Shown here one piece after another: positions 14,295 through 24,854 of a DNA stretch of 64,000 bases (positions are counted from its first letter, which is position 1; the number at the start of each line of letters is the position of its first letter). Below the pieces are notes generated by a model. That model worked only from the letters and a program-made list of their open reading frames with translations, was not told the origin of the DNA and searched no databases. The DNA is taken from contig OY821517.1 of NCBI GenBank assembly GCA_963682025.1, positions 235,118,496-235,182,495 on the forward strand, in the 5' to 3' direction. Origin of the DNA: Cordilura impudica. Lineage: Eukaryota > Arthropoda > Insecta > Diptera > Scathophagidae. The position numbers were made by a program, and so were the translations under genes.

Positions 14295-16146
14295 TTAATA
14301 TTTATCGGTTTTTTGTACATACTTTACAATACATTTTTGTCCGTTTTCAGACTTTAAAAAATTATAAAATTCACTACATGTGTATCCAAAATTAGATTTT
14401 AAAATTAATTCGCTTTCCAAATTATCTATACAAAGTCTGTTTCTTTCTTTTCTCCAAAACGAAAACATTAAACTAAAAATTCTTTCAGTTCCAGCATTAG
14501 AATGGGGAATGGAAAAGATAAAATTGCATATCTTTTCAAAATTTGGATATGTGCCACTATTTAAAAATTCTCTCCATTTTTCGCCAACTGCTTTTTCTTT
14601 TTCCATCGTTTCAGAAAAAGTCTTTAAGGACAAAAATTCATCGAAAAGTAAATCCATATCAATATGTTTAATTGAAAATAATTTTACAATAACAGAAAAA
14701 TCGTTAAACGAAATAGTAGAATTTAAATTGAAAACACTTAGTTTTTCGAAATTATTACTTATCATATCATAATGTTCTTCAATATAACTTATTATCGCAT
14801 TTAAAACAGCGTCAGCTCTCTTTTTAAATAATGCGAATTCCTGAAGATTGTCACAATTACTCAGTATTGTACCAGCTAAATAGCCATACAACTCTTCAGC
14901 TTTTTGTTGCAGAAATTTGTCATGAATTTGCTTAATTATTTGAAACATATCAATAACTACCAAGGTATTCTCTTCTAATTTTTTTATGCAGCATAATGAA
15001 GTAGTTCCTACATTGTGCACAAATCCTAAATAAGCTTCTGCAGTCTCAAGCTCAAAAAAATTTAGTAAAAGAGATGGACAATCTTGTGAAAGAAAATACA
15101 TTTTTATTGCTGAATAATTCTTGAAAAGTCTTTCTACTGCTGGAGTTAAAGTAAGCCATCGAGTTGGTACATGACGAAGCATGTCACTCAAATCCATGTC
15201 ACAAAACTCAAAAATTTCTTTAAGATTGGTTATTTTTTTTGTTGAAGAGCTAAACTCATTAAAAACTTTTATGACAATATATTCCAAATCATATTTTAAT
15301 AGTTTTAATGCACTTTTAAATGCGTTATTAAGAATGTGACACAAACAACCTACACCGATTATATCTGGATTACTTTTTTTAAGTTCTACAAAAACGCTTT
15401 TTCTGCAACCAAAATTAACGTTTGCGTTATCTGCGCAGAAACTTGTCACGTTCAGTAAACTTAAACCACCACCTTCTAATTTTGATTTTAATGTGTTTGC
15501 AATGTCAATTGACATTTCTGAGTTTGAATCATAAAAGCTAAACAATTTTGTGTTAATTCCAGATTGCTTTGAAAAATATCTTATGACTATAGGAAATGTT
15601 TTTATATTTCCTTTATTTGACGCGTCGGTCGAAATAGAAAATGGATGATTTTTGTCCAAGTCTTTTATTAAAGATTCAATAGAATACTTAGCCAGTAAAT
15701 TTGAAGTAATTTTACAACACTTTGTCCTTCCACAAGAAAAATTTGATGCAACATTTGAGTCAGAAAACATTAATTTGAAGAGCTTGCTGCCACAGTCTGC
15801 CGAATTATAGCTGTGACTATGCATGACCGTATGATATGCAAAACAAGCCTCTGCCATAGCGCTATTTTGACGATTGCATTCTGTTTTATTCGAATTTCCG
15901 CTTATAAAAAAAGAAACTGACTTCTGTTGACTGCTGCTTACTGCATTTCGCATGTGCTTAGCGGTTTTCATATGACGCTTGACATCGCATATTCCTCCAT
16001 TAGCAATGGAGAAGACAATTCCACAAGCCGAACACTTAGCAGCTGATTCATCTTTTGTCTTAAGCAACCAAAATTGATGGACAATTTACTTCTTCAACAT
16101 CGATGATTGACAGAGAGTCGTCAGATTCACTGAAGTCATTTTCCAT
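14295..16146 (-). CDS. hAT-1 transposase, nearly intact, one frameshift near the N-terminus
   Basis: Cut-and-paste transposase of the hAT superfamily, acting on the element's ends in the nucleus. The open frame from 16067 down to 14295 is 590 residues. A BED-type zinc finger lies at residues 12-38 (CSAC...HMKTAKH). An RNase H-like core has FSISTDASNKG (about 145), SFCADNAN (about 210) and CLCHILNNA (about 243). The C-terminal dimerisation region has IPHSNAGTERIFS with the catalytic glutamate (about 525). There is no ATG at the start of this frame. The likely start is ATG 16146, which opens MENDFSESDD and runs in another phase until one base shift at about 16070-16085. Few other lesions are visible, so this copy is much younger than the gag it interrupts. 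Family assignment is secure; the exact hAT clade is not. Confidence 0.88.
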
Positions 16147-16479
16147 TTTAAGCTATAAAAGCAAAATATTAAAATAAAATGTTAAACGAACAATTTATAT
16201 TTTTATACCAGTTGTCTCACCGTATACTTAAAGAGATGTCCAAGCGTTTAATATTTTATTTTTCGCAGCCTTTTCTATGTATGTATGTTTTTATATGTTA
16301 TTTCAAATGAACGGTAAATACTACAAGAACAAAAACATTTTAAGTAAGCAAATGAAAGTGATAGCATAACAAAGCGGAATAAAAAAATATCACAGAGCGA
16401 TTCATGCAAATTAAAAATTTCACACACGGAAAAAAGTTTTAAAAACATATATACACTTAAATTTTTTTTCAGATATTGA

Positions 16480-16610
16480 AAAAACAGTACAAAAAACCGT
16501 ACTATATTAAAAAACAGTACTTTTGCGTACTGATTTAGGTGTTATGCATAAAACAGTACTTTTTATAGAAATCAGTACATGTACTGATAAAAACAGTACG
16601 AATGGCAACC
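16480..16610. repeat. Cluster of CAGTAC/GTACTG words at the hAT-1 right end
   Basis: Within 130 bases the words CAGTAC, CGTACT and GTACTG recur in both orientations (AAACAGTAC, TGCGTACTGA, AATCAGTACATGTACTGAT, AAACAGTACG). hAT transposases commonly bind short subterminal repeats, which is the likely meaning here. Confidence 0.7.
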
Positions 16611-16617
16611 GTAGCGT

Positions 16618-17402
16618 AGATGCTTAAATTTTACAAATTCTCAAAATAATCAGGGCCATAATTTTTCTCCTTATAATAGTGGAAATTTCAGGCAGAATAA
16701 TAATTCTAAAATGGAAATTGATCATATACAATTGGTAGGTGATAATTGTGAGAAACAGGTAAATTCTCACACAATTTTTTCCTCGAAACACTTCCCTTAA
16801 TACGGCTTACTATTGGTAATGAAAAAGCAAATACGCTCATCGATTCAGTGTCAACTTCGTCATTTTTAAATATGAAAAAATTATCAAAATATAGAAGTTT
16901 ACCACTTAAAGATCCCATTATATTTTCATCAATGAACGGTAAATCATTTATAGACCAGGAAATTATTACAAAAGTACCTAGTGAATTTAAAGAACATGCT
17001 ATGTCATGGAAGCTCACGGATTTCGCGGGAAAAAATTCGATGCTATCTTGTGTGGAAAAACTTTAAAACCTCTAAAAGCTGTTATTGACTACGGAAATGA
17101 GACGTTGACTATTAATGGTTCCGTAATTGATTTTTTCAAAACTTCCCCTTATAATGGCGTTGAGATAAATCAGCTTTATACGATTAATATTAGTCAAAAC
17201 GTTCTGATTAATCTTTATGCTGGATTAAATAGAGAAGAAAAGTCTACTCTAGAAGATATTTTAACTTCATATCAAGACTTGATATTTCTCGAGGGAAAAA
17301 ATTAGATTATACTAACATGATGCAGCATGAGATTAAAACAATTTATGATAAACCGGTCTAAACTTAAATGTGTCGTTATCCACATATTCATGAGCAGGAG
17401 AT
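16618..17402 (+). pseudogene. pol: Element C gag end, protease and start of pol (broken)
   Basis: After the hAT, gag resumes with FTNSQNNQGHNFSPYN and MEIDHIQL (about 16640-16735). A protease-like frame follows with NTLIDSVSTSSFLN at about 16835. The expected aspartic-protease signature is D-S/T-G, and here the third residue is V, so the site is probably inactive. The frames at 16848-17066 and 17006-17305 continue the protease and linker, ending near a TNMMQHEIKT segment (about 17315). The last codons before the next insertion read YPHIHEQE (about 17380-17400). Pol continues at 46955. Confidence 0.75.
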
Positions 17403-19055
17403 TGTTACGGATCCTTTGTTGGCACTAGAGTGACCTGCCCTTCTAGCTCTTGGTCAATAGCAGGGTGTGTTTTCCTCCCTCAACTCTAGCCCGAAGGTCG
17501 TACCAATTAATGATTTTTACCTAAAACAAATATTTACTTACACAAAAAAAAAAACACACGCATCACGATTGGGAGGTAGATGTTGACCTCCAACCGCCCT
17601 ACCCAATCTTGGTCACAATAGCTCCTGCTTTCTGCATTTATGACCCCGTGAACCGCTCACCTTCACCACTTACCTTTATATTAACATCCCCCAATATTTA
17701 CTAGTTTTAGCCGATCATGATTTTATAATTTTTACTTTCTAATCATAATTTTATTAACAGACTTAAAGCTGTCTTTAAAAATATACCTAATATTATGTAT
17801 ATACTAATTTTAATCTTCTCTTTTCTTTTCAGATTTTTCACAAAAAAACATTTTTTTGGTTAAAAATTTAAGTATAACTTTATTCCATACCAGAGTAATT
17901 AGTTATATTAAACATAAAAAAAAAATTTAATGCCTTGTTTTCCTTCAACAATTCAACAATTGATAGTACAAAAATAAAATTACAAATACCAACAAAAAAA
18001 AAACAGTGAATCATCTGCATCACTATGCGCTGCTATACGTCGTACTATCTAACAACGCAATACCCAAAGTTAACTCCTCCTTTCTATTCGAGGCTGGTAG
18101 TACTTCAAATTTTTTTTCTTTTTATATAAGTACGATTCACAATATTCCTCTTCCACACGCGAAACCAACTGTTAATCCGTTGATTTAAAAATTTTCTACC
18201 ACTTAACCCTACACTTAGATAATAATCTCCGTACAATTCTCAAATTCGTTTCTTTTTTAAATAGTGTGAACCCTGCCTATCACATTTCCTTTTATTGCCA
18301 CAGAGGATCAAAAGACTCAAGCATTGGGTGTTTCGTTCTTAGCTTACAAAATTTCACTTGAGGCGTTCTATTTAAAATTAACCTACTTATCTAATAATAA
18401 CTAATAATCTATACTATTTCTGATTTTATCGGGATTACTTTTCTTCAAATAATTTGATGCTCTTTCCCTTATTTTTTTTTATCGGTATACGTTCACTATT
18501 TTTCCGCACAAGGTGTAAATACTGAAGGTTAGTTGTTACCTGGATCTTTGGGTTACTGTTCATAAATTTTCCCTTATCCCTTATCGATCGTTATTTCTCA
18601 ACAAACTGCTAGATGTGGGTCAATTTATAGTATGTAATGGAGAACTTGATGTCGCCTTCTGCGAAGCTTCCAGTTTCCAATGCCACGTCAAGCCCTTTAC
18701 TCTGCTATACTGGAACACCGTCCCAGTTCTCCAAAATCATAAGACTTAACAGCAGGGTTTAATTGCAGCAGTATTTTTTTTTCCTAACCTATACGACGTA
18801 AAAAAGCAAGTTCTTTTATTTCACCTTACGTTCATTATTTCGACCTTTTCACCTTTTCTTACACCTTGTTTAATTTATTCACTTTTCACTCAATTTCGCT
18901 TTTACTTTTTTTTATTTTTCAATCTGTGTTCGATAATTTTCTTTTTTTTACTTTATGTATGTATTAATAATCTTACTGGAGCGCTCTTGCGTTTACTCCG
19001 ATTCGACTTCTTTTCTAGAATGATCCTTCTAAATAATGGCTATTTTGCGCTTGGT

Positions 19056-19063
19056 TATAAATA
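19056..19063 (+). promoter_or_regulatory. TATA box candidate for the antisense LTR gene (left copy)
   Basis: TATAAATA lies about 220 bases upstream of the ATG at 19281 on the plus strand. The same box is present in the right LTR at 45976-45983. Position and sequence fit a core promoter, but nothing else proves it. Confidence 0.35.
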
Positions 19064-19280
19064 CTTCCAACCGAACCATCTTTATATTATTCGAGTCTTG
19101 AACTTATTAAAATATGTACTTTTATCTCCTCATAATTTGCTTCTATATCTCTGTCCTTTTTTTCAAATATTCCAAAGTTTCGCGCTTAATTAAAATTCGC
19201 CTAAAGTCCTGGACACAAACCGTTTAAATTTTCAAACTTTAAATAAACGTATACAATAAAGGACAAATTCATTCATACAA

Positions 19281-19614
19281 ATGTTTTCCAACAACCTATA
19301 CGGCACACTAACAAAACGTTCACTACAAAACGAACATACCTTACTACTACCCATTTTTGCAACCGTGTTTGCCATTTATTCATTCCACCTCCACACACAT
19401 GGTAAGTATTTCATAATATTCTACTTTTATAATTAACATTTTCTTTATTTTCAGCTTATTTTCCCAAATTTAATTATTATTTTTCTTTCTTTTCGGGACT
19501 ATTTTGTGGGATTTGGAAAGGTTCTGGTAAATATATATTGTTCCAGTTAATAAATGCTTTATCATTTTCATTAATTTACTTTCATCCTTTTCAGGTTTGA
19601 CTGGTGGGGCTTAA
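19281..19614 (+). CDS. Putative three-exon antisense gene in the LTR (left copy, 70 aa)
   Basis: Read on the plus strand, opposite to gag-pol, ATG 19281 opens an exon ending at 19401. A 53-bp intron (19402-19454) runs from GTAAGT to TTTTCAG, exon 2 is 19455-19526, and a 68-bp intron (19527-19594) runs from GTAAAT to CTTTTCAG. Exon 3 reaches TAA at 19612-19614. Joined, the exons keep phase and encode 70 residues with a hydrophobic stretch (LLLPIFATVFAIY, about residues 21-33) and an aromatic-rich second exon (YFPKFNYYFSFF). The intron lengths are normal for flies. The right LTR has the same structure. I do not recognise the protein; it could be a small membrane protein of the element, or the pattern could be chance. 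There is no expression evidence. Confidence 0.45.
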
Positions 19615-20035
19615 CTGCGGTTAACCGATAGTTCGGCCGCAAACTCATGGTTTCCCTCACTGATGATATCCACAGAGGATTGGTCATCCTCATGGTAACT
19701 GTGGAACATCCCAACATTCAATTTATCATTAAACTCATATTAGTTTGTTTGGCCGCCGCATCCAATATTGGCCACTACCCACACTACCCTTAAACTAACA
19801 TTCCTAACCCCCCAAAAATAACAAAATATTCCCTAACATATAACACGAACTAACTAAATTTAAGGCTACAATTTTACCAACCGGGCCACAAAAAATACGC
19901 ACTATCGGTCATGTTCTTTATTAAATTTTATGGTCCAAGTGGGAATTTCAGACATGATTCCGGTGCAATATATAGACCATAGCCGTAAAGTTCATCAAAT
20001 GTGCAATTTGCAGTACGCCCAAACGAGCCTCAACA

Positions 20036-20640
20036 AAACTCTTTATTTTCCGAGTCTAAGATGGCAAATACAGTGTGCGGGCCTTTTTCCGATTGCCGCA
20101 CGTAGGGAACTTCCACGACCCTGAATTGTACAAAGCGAGGCATATAGATCTAACCTTACTATCTAATGCAGTACCTTTCCAGAAGGATGTTGAAAGGTGG
20201 TCGTTTGAGCGTTAAGCATGACATTTGTAACATGTCGGTGAAATTCTTACTGGCGATTTCGGCCATAACATTTTGATTAGGGAAGTTCGTATTCTCTAAT
20301 TATTGACAATTTAGTTACTTTCCGGTTATCTCGTCTCTTTTCTGGTACTCTTGGACTCTACAGCAAATCTACAATCCAAACCGTTGCTATGGAAATGCGA
20401 ATTCACTTATGGTATTGCACGGTGTTACTTATCCTACGGTACGTATGAATATTCAGTCTATGTAAAATTTACGAAAACGCTTAGAAATCTAAAACAAAGA
20501 ATCAGGTACTATGTTCAATAAGAATATTAGGACGACTACGACATAAAAAGGTATGTAATTTTCAATATAAATAATTGTCCTAATCCTAATATTGCACATT
20601 CCGTTGTTATATCACAGATTCAAAGCTCTCGCATATTTAA
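20036..20640 (-). other. 3' untranslated region of the Osvaldo-like element; no gene seen
   Basis: About 600 bases lie between the integrase stop and the LTR. Directly next to the LTR the minus strand reads GGAAAATAAAGAGTTT, which may serve as polypurine tract. No open frame is convincing. Confidence 0.5.
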
Positions 20641-21450
20641 TCAGATTTTTATATCTTTTGCATGATAAATGCCTATAGACTTTCCATTTATCGATTCCAA
20701 TTCATACATGTTATTGCCTACGGGCTTAAGAATCCTACATTTCAAAAACTTTTTACAGAACTTTGCATTTATGTTCTTCTTAAAATCGCTTAATACTGTA
20801 TTTCTTCGGTATACCTCCTGACCCGGAATGAATTTTACATTTCTGGCTCTTTGGTTGTACCTTTCCGCACTTTTTTCAATTCGCTCTCGTATAAGTTCTA
20901 AATTGTTGCTTCGCCTCAAGTTAAATATTTCGTGGTCTGTTAAGGATAATAACTTTCGTGCTAATCTATAGTCCGTACCGCTAGAAAACATGAAATCCAA
21001 AAAGAGCAAAAAATGGCGTGACACCCGTAGCTGAGTGTACTGAGGTCCTCAACGCGCATTCAATTTCTGTTAAATAAAGATCCCAGTTTTTGTGATCCCC
21101 CTTTTAATACGCTCTTATTGCCGCCAACACGGACTGATTTACCCTCTCAGCCGCATTTGATTGTGGAGAATACACAGCGGTTCTTAAATGGCGTATTTTA
21201 TATGTTTCTATCATATTTTGAAATCCTTTTGCTAAAAATTGTGCACCATTGTCACTATGAATAACTTCCGGCACTCCAAATTTATGAAAGATTTCCTGTA
21301 CCAAAAATTGAATAACGTTGTTTGTTGTTGCTTCACGCATAGCTTTTAAGAAGGTGAATTTGTTAAAGTGGTCCACCACAATAAATATGTAACAATTACC
21401 ATTCTTAGACCTCGGATATTTCCCCAGAAAGTCTATATAATTTCTGGAAT
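20641..21450 (-). pseudogene. pol: Osvaldo-like integrase core and C-terminal domain
   Basis: The integrase catalytic core reads down from 21450: DFLGKYPRSKNG, FIVVDHFNKFTF with the first Asp, VPEVIHSDNGAQF with the second Asp, and SPQSNAAERVNQS with the Glu, which is the D,D-35-E arrangement. The C-terminal part (20641-21024) has PGQEVYRR and ends in IYHAKDIKI. A break near 21025-21100 separates core from tail. This segment is the only copy of these domains; the array to its right begins inside the linker between the HHCC finger and the core. Confidence 0.85.
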
Positions 21451-22020
21451 GGTCTTTCGGTCACTACTTCTTTCCAATTCCTGGCATGAGTTTTTGATTA
21501 GACGGTTTTGTTTCTTCGCATATTTGGCACGTTTTATTAAATTGTTTCACCTGACTTGTCATTTTAGGCCAGTAGAAAAATCGATTGAGTCTCTCTAATG
21601 TTTTTGTTATCACACCATGGGCCGCTGTGTTGACTTTAAGCGCTTTTCCTATCAGGGTTTGTGTTATATTAGATCGGATCCACAATTTCCGTTTGTATTC
21701 TTCTCCTACCTCTTGCTCGAAACCTAATCTTTTGTATATCATTCCGTCAATCACTTTTTCAGAATTTTCCTTAATCTCCTTGATTAGATCTAAATATTCA
21801 TCGCTCTCGAATTCTACAGTTTCAAAATCCAGTAAATCCTCTTTTAGAACTTCATTCACGCTTAGTTCTACCGGTTGCATGGATAACATATCAGCCACTA
21901 CATTGTCTGATCCTTTTCTGTGTTCAATCTCGAAATTAAAAGCTTGCAATTGTAATGACCATCGCGCCAATCTACCGCTAAGATTTTTAAATGACATTAG
22001 CATTTTAATCTGGCGTGATC
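21451..22020 (-). pseudogene. pol: Unit U1: RNase H end and integrase HHCC finger
   Basis: The frame contains SGRLARWSLQLQAFNFEIEHRKGSDN (broken up here as the RNase H tail) and ends the integrase zinc finger with CQICEETKPSNQK. U1 alone lacks 15 bases, giving SEKVIDGM where U2-U5 have SEK-LPDIK-VIDGM. After PGIGK the frame meets TAG and TGA at about 21465, whereas a one-base change would read EVVTERPFQ into the core. U1 also joins the real integrase core on its left, so it is the least rearranged copy. Confidence 0.85.
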
Positions 22021-23340
22021 AGTAACGACGGTGAATGGCATCATTTCTACGTAGGGCCTGAATATTCGTACGGCCATCACTGCAGCTAAACATTCCTTCT
22101 CCGTCACGCTATAATTCTTTTGGCATGAATTCAGTTTCTGTGAATAGAAGGCTATTGGGTGCTCCTCCTTTTGCTGGTTTACTTGGTATAGTACCGCACC
22201 TACTCCATAATCAGATGCGTCACACTGAATCTAGAATCTTTTTGAAAAATCTGAATACCTCAACACTGGAGCAGTTGTTAAAGCCTTCTTTAATTTTTCG
22301 AAAGCTTCTGATGCTTCAGGTGTCATTACGAACTTTTTTGATTTCTTGAGAGTGTCAGTCAGTGGAGCAGAAATTGTAGCAAAATCCTTAATGAATCGCC
22401 TGTACCACCCGGCAGTCCCCAGAAAACTTCTAACTTCGTTTAATAATCTTAAGTGTTCATCAAAAGAGCTAGAAATTATTAATAAATCGTCCAGATATAT
22501 AAACAAGTTCTCCTTAAGACGTTGAGGTATAACTTTGTCCGTTAATCCACACAATCTTTGGGCTGCATTACAGAATCCGAATGGCATGACTCTAAATTGA
22601 TATAATGGACGACCCGCCACGGTGAACGCTGTATACGGTTTATTCTCATCATCCAGTTCGATTTGCAAAAATGCGTACTTTAAGTCCACACTACTTATGA
22701 AGTACGTCCCATCTATTCTACTTAAAATTCCATCAATGTTTTGTAAAGGATATGCGTCCTTCACCGTGAGCTTATTCAGTTTCCTTGCATCCAAGCAAAA
22801 CCGATTCTTTCCAGGTTTTCGAACAACAGTGGTACGGTTGCTCCACGGACTCTGACTTTCCTCTTTTACTTTCAACTCTAACATTAGATCAATTTTATTA
22901 TAGGTGATATTTTGAACTGCTGGCGAAATTGGGTATTGTCTATCTTTTACGGGAACAGCGCCCTCTATTAATTTGATCCAATGTTTTTCTAAGAAAGTAT
23001 GGCCTAGTCCATTCTCTTCAAAGGTACTGAAACTTTCTATTACTTTATTTAATTTGTATTGTTGTTCCTCCGTAAGCTCGTGAGGCTTTAATTGATATTT
23101 AATATCTTCATCTTTGAAATCTTGTTGAATCTTTTCTATATTAATTTCATCTATTCCAACAATTTCAGGTGCCAGATTAAATAATCTCCAAAAGTCTATT
23201 CCGAGGTATAAAACTTGTTTTAATTCTGGGCATAGATACAGCAATATTTTGTGCTCCTGGTCGTTGTATTTTATGGATGCTTTTACCTTCCCTATTATTC
23301 GATGTTTTTGACCGCTCGCAGTCTTCACATTAGTTAACAT
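22021..23340 (-). pseudogene. pol: Unit U1: reverse transcriptase and RNase H start, thumb deleted
   Basis: Fingers and palm read SPWSNRTTVVRKPGKNRFCLDARKLN (quoted in part elsewhere), SSVDLKYAFLQIEL, FRVMPFGFCNAAQ and the catalytic IYLDDLLII (22486-22497). Only 24 residues separate YLDD from FLGTAGWYRRFI, against 81 in element A. About 57 residues of the palm end and thumb are therefore missing, with the break near 22435. U1 has a private TAG near 22229 (SKRF then stop, where U3 and U5 have Trp). After DHASLK a one-base deletion shared by all units breaks the frame. Confidence 0.88.
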
Positions 23341-23580
23341 GGGATTAATGGTAAGGTCTAAATCTTGAATGAGTTCTCTACATCCTAATCCTCAAATACT
23401 GACTGACGCACCTGTATCTAACAGTCCTTTCATCGGTTTACCATCTATTCGTACATCTGCAAATACACGGGGATCTAAAACCTTTCCACACGCTCTATGC
23501 ACTGCCGCTAAAATTTCACGATTCGCTGTTTGACGTTCAGCAAATTTTTTTCTAATTTTAAGTATACGCTTGGATATGGG
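23341..23580 (-). pseudogene. pro: Unit U1: aspartic protease with a stop after the active site
   Basis: The minus strand reads GKPMKGLLDTGASVSI and then TGA (plus-strand TCA at 23392-23394). The DTG triplet (23410-23418) is intact but the protein ends four residues later. The same stop is present in U3 (28545-28547) and U5 (33697-33699). Confidence 0.8.
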
Positions 23581-24854
23581 TTATTGTCTGTCAGCAGATT
23601 CAAAAATTCTAGATCGGATTTTCTCATAATTTTCCTGTCAGACTTCTAAAGATAAATAATGTCTCATAGCTGGTATGTATTGTTGGTTATTAGCTTTTTC
23701 TAACTTTTGACTCAAACTACATTTCTCTTTATTCAGTATTTCCGGATTGCGTGCTATTGCTTCGATGTTACAGGGTTCTCGGTTTGGCGTGAATCCCCTG
23801 AAGTTCCCACGCCCCTTTTTTGGTTTCCCGGCTGGCATATTAGACACTTTGGAGTGATGGTGTTTGGTTTTCCACACCTGTAGCAGAAAAGTGTTCGCTC
23901 TACTACTGGACACTCCTTAAAGACATGCCCCTGTACTCTACAGTTCCAAAAGGTAACTGGTTGCTTTGTTTGTTTCGGGTTAACGTTAAGGGCGTCTAAC
24001 TCCTCGAGATCTTGTTGTTGGTTTTCTTCTATGAAGTAGTAGTTATTTTGGTCCAAATGAACCTCATTAACATTTCTCACGGCGCGACTTGGTGGTTACA
24101 AATTTCTAAAATCTCTTCTCGGAAAAATTTCTATCAGCCTCGTTACACTAATTTCGGAATTATTCAACGGTAGCCATTGTTATTGGGTAAACAATCCTGG
24201 CGATATTTTCCTTTACGTTTTTCTTCAATATTTTTATCATATCACCTTCGGGTTTTGGCTGTACGAGTCTCGAACGCAAGCGAATCATTATATGAAAGAA
24301 ATTGTCAATCGTCTCATTAGTCTGTTTCTTTCGTTCAACCAAATCCCGCATGATTTAAAAATTTGATCGATTTTTTTGATACTGACCTAATAATGCCGAC
24401 CGTAGACTTGGCCAATCAGATACGCAGTGATTCATCAGGTACCACCAATACCAATCGTTTGCCGGACCGGTTAATAACAGGTGGAAATCTCCGGACATTT
24501 CGCCCTATGGTATATTGTAGTGAGCCATTAAATGCTCAATTCTAAACAAAAATTCCTCGACACTGATCTTATTTACATTACCATCAAAGCTTACTCCTGG
24601 TTTATCAACCCGGATCGCTCTTTGTTCTGGTATCTGATTCAAATTAGTGTTATTATTCACCTGTTTCTGGGAAGGAGTAAACCCATTTTGGCCACTCGTA
24701 GGTAGATTAGTTCCGAAAAAGCTTGCTAATGGTACACTCTGACACACCATTTTTTCCCCATTTGGTCGCACATTAGTTTCATTGCTACGCATCGTGTTAC
24801 CAAAACTGACATAATTTGTAAAATTTGCTGGATTATTGGTAATATTACCATTTT
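23581..24854 (-). pseudogene. gag: Unit U1: gag middle and zinc knuckles
   Basis: Gag segments read down from 24854: MRSNETNVRPNGEK near 24792, a capsid part (VERKKQTNETIDNFFHIM, 24160-24351) and zinc knuckles at 23800-23960. The first knuckle lacks its first Cys (FWNCRVQGHVFKEC) and the second is CYRCGKPNTITPKC. Several stops and shifts separate the pieces (about 24360-24500 and 24080-24160). Confidence 0.8.

Larger units (their letters stand above)
14095..16610 (-). mobile_element. hAT-1 DNA transposon inserted in gag of element C
   Basis: A long minus-strand hAT transposase sits between gag fragments that belong together. Both ends are rich in CAGTAC/GTACTG words: two near 14089-14115 and at least eight between 16480 and 16605. 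This suggests subterminal repeats or the terminal inverted repeats themselves. I could not fix the exact ends or an 8-bp target duplication, so the limits are approximate. Confidence 0.8.
17403..20035 (-). repeat. 3' LTR of the Osvaldo-like element
   Basis: This 2.6-kb LTR runs from TGTTACGG to GCCTCAACA in plus-strand reading. From about 17830 to 20035 it matches the right LTR (43405-46954, minus its insert) with only scattered changes. The first 430 bases (17403-17830) have no match in the right copy. That part contains a nested inverted repeat (GATTGGG 17567-17573 with CCCAATC 17602-17608; GGAGGT 17572-17577 with ACCTCC 17586-17591). The LTR also carries an antisense spliced reading frame described separately. 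Confidence 0.85.

Noticed and set aside
21585..22025. Plus-strand frame of 146-151 codons present in every array unit
   Set aside because: It is the shadow of the integrase/RNase H frame on the other strand; repetition in the array copies it automatically.
24363..24545. Plus-strand 60-codon frame repeated in the array
   Set aside because: Opposite strand of gag, with no start context or domain.
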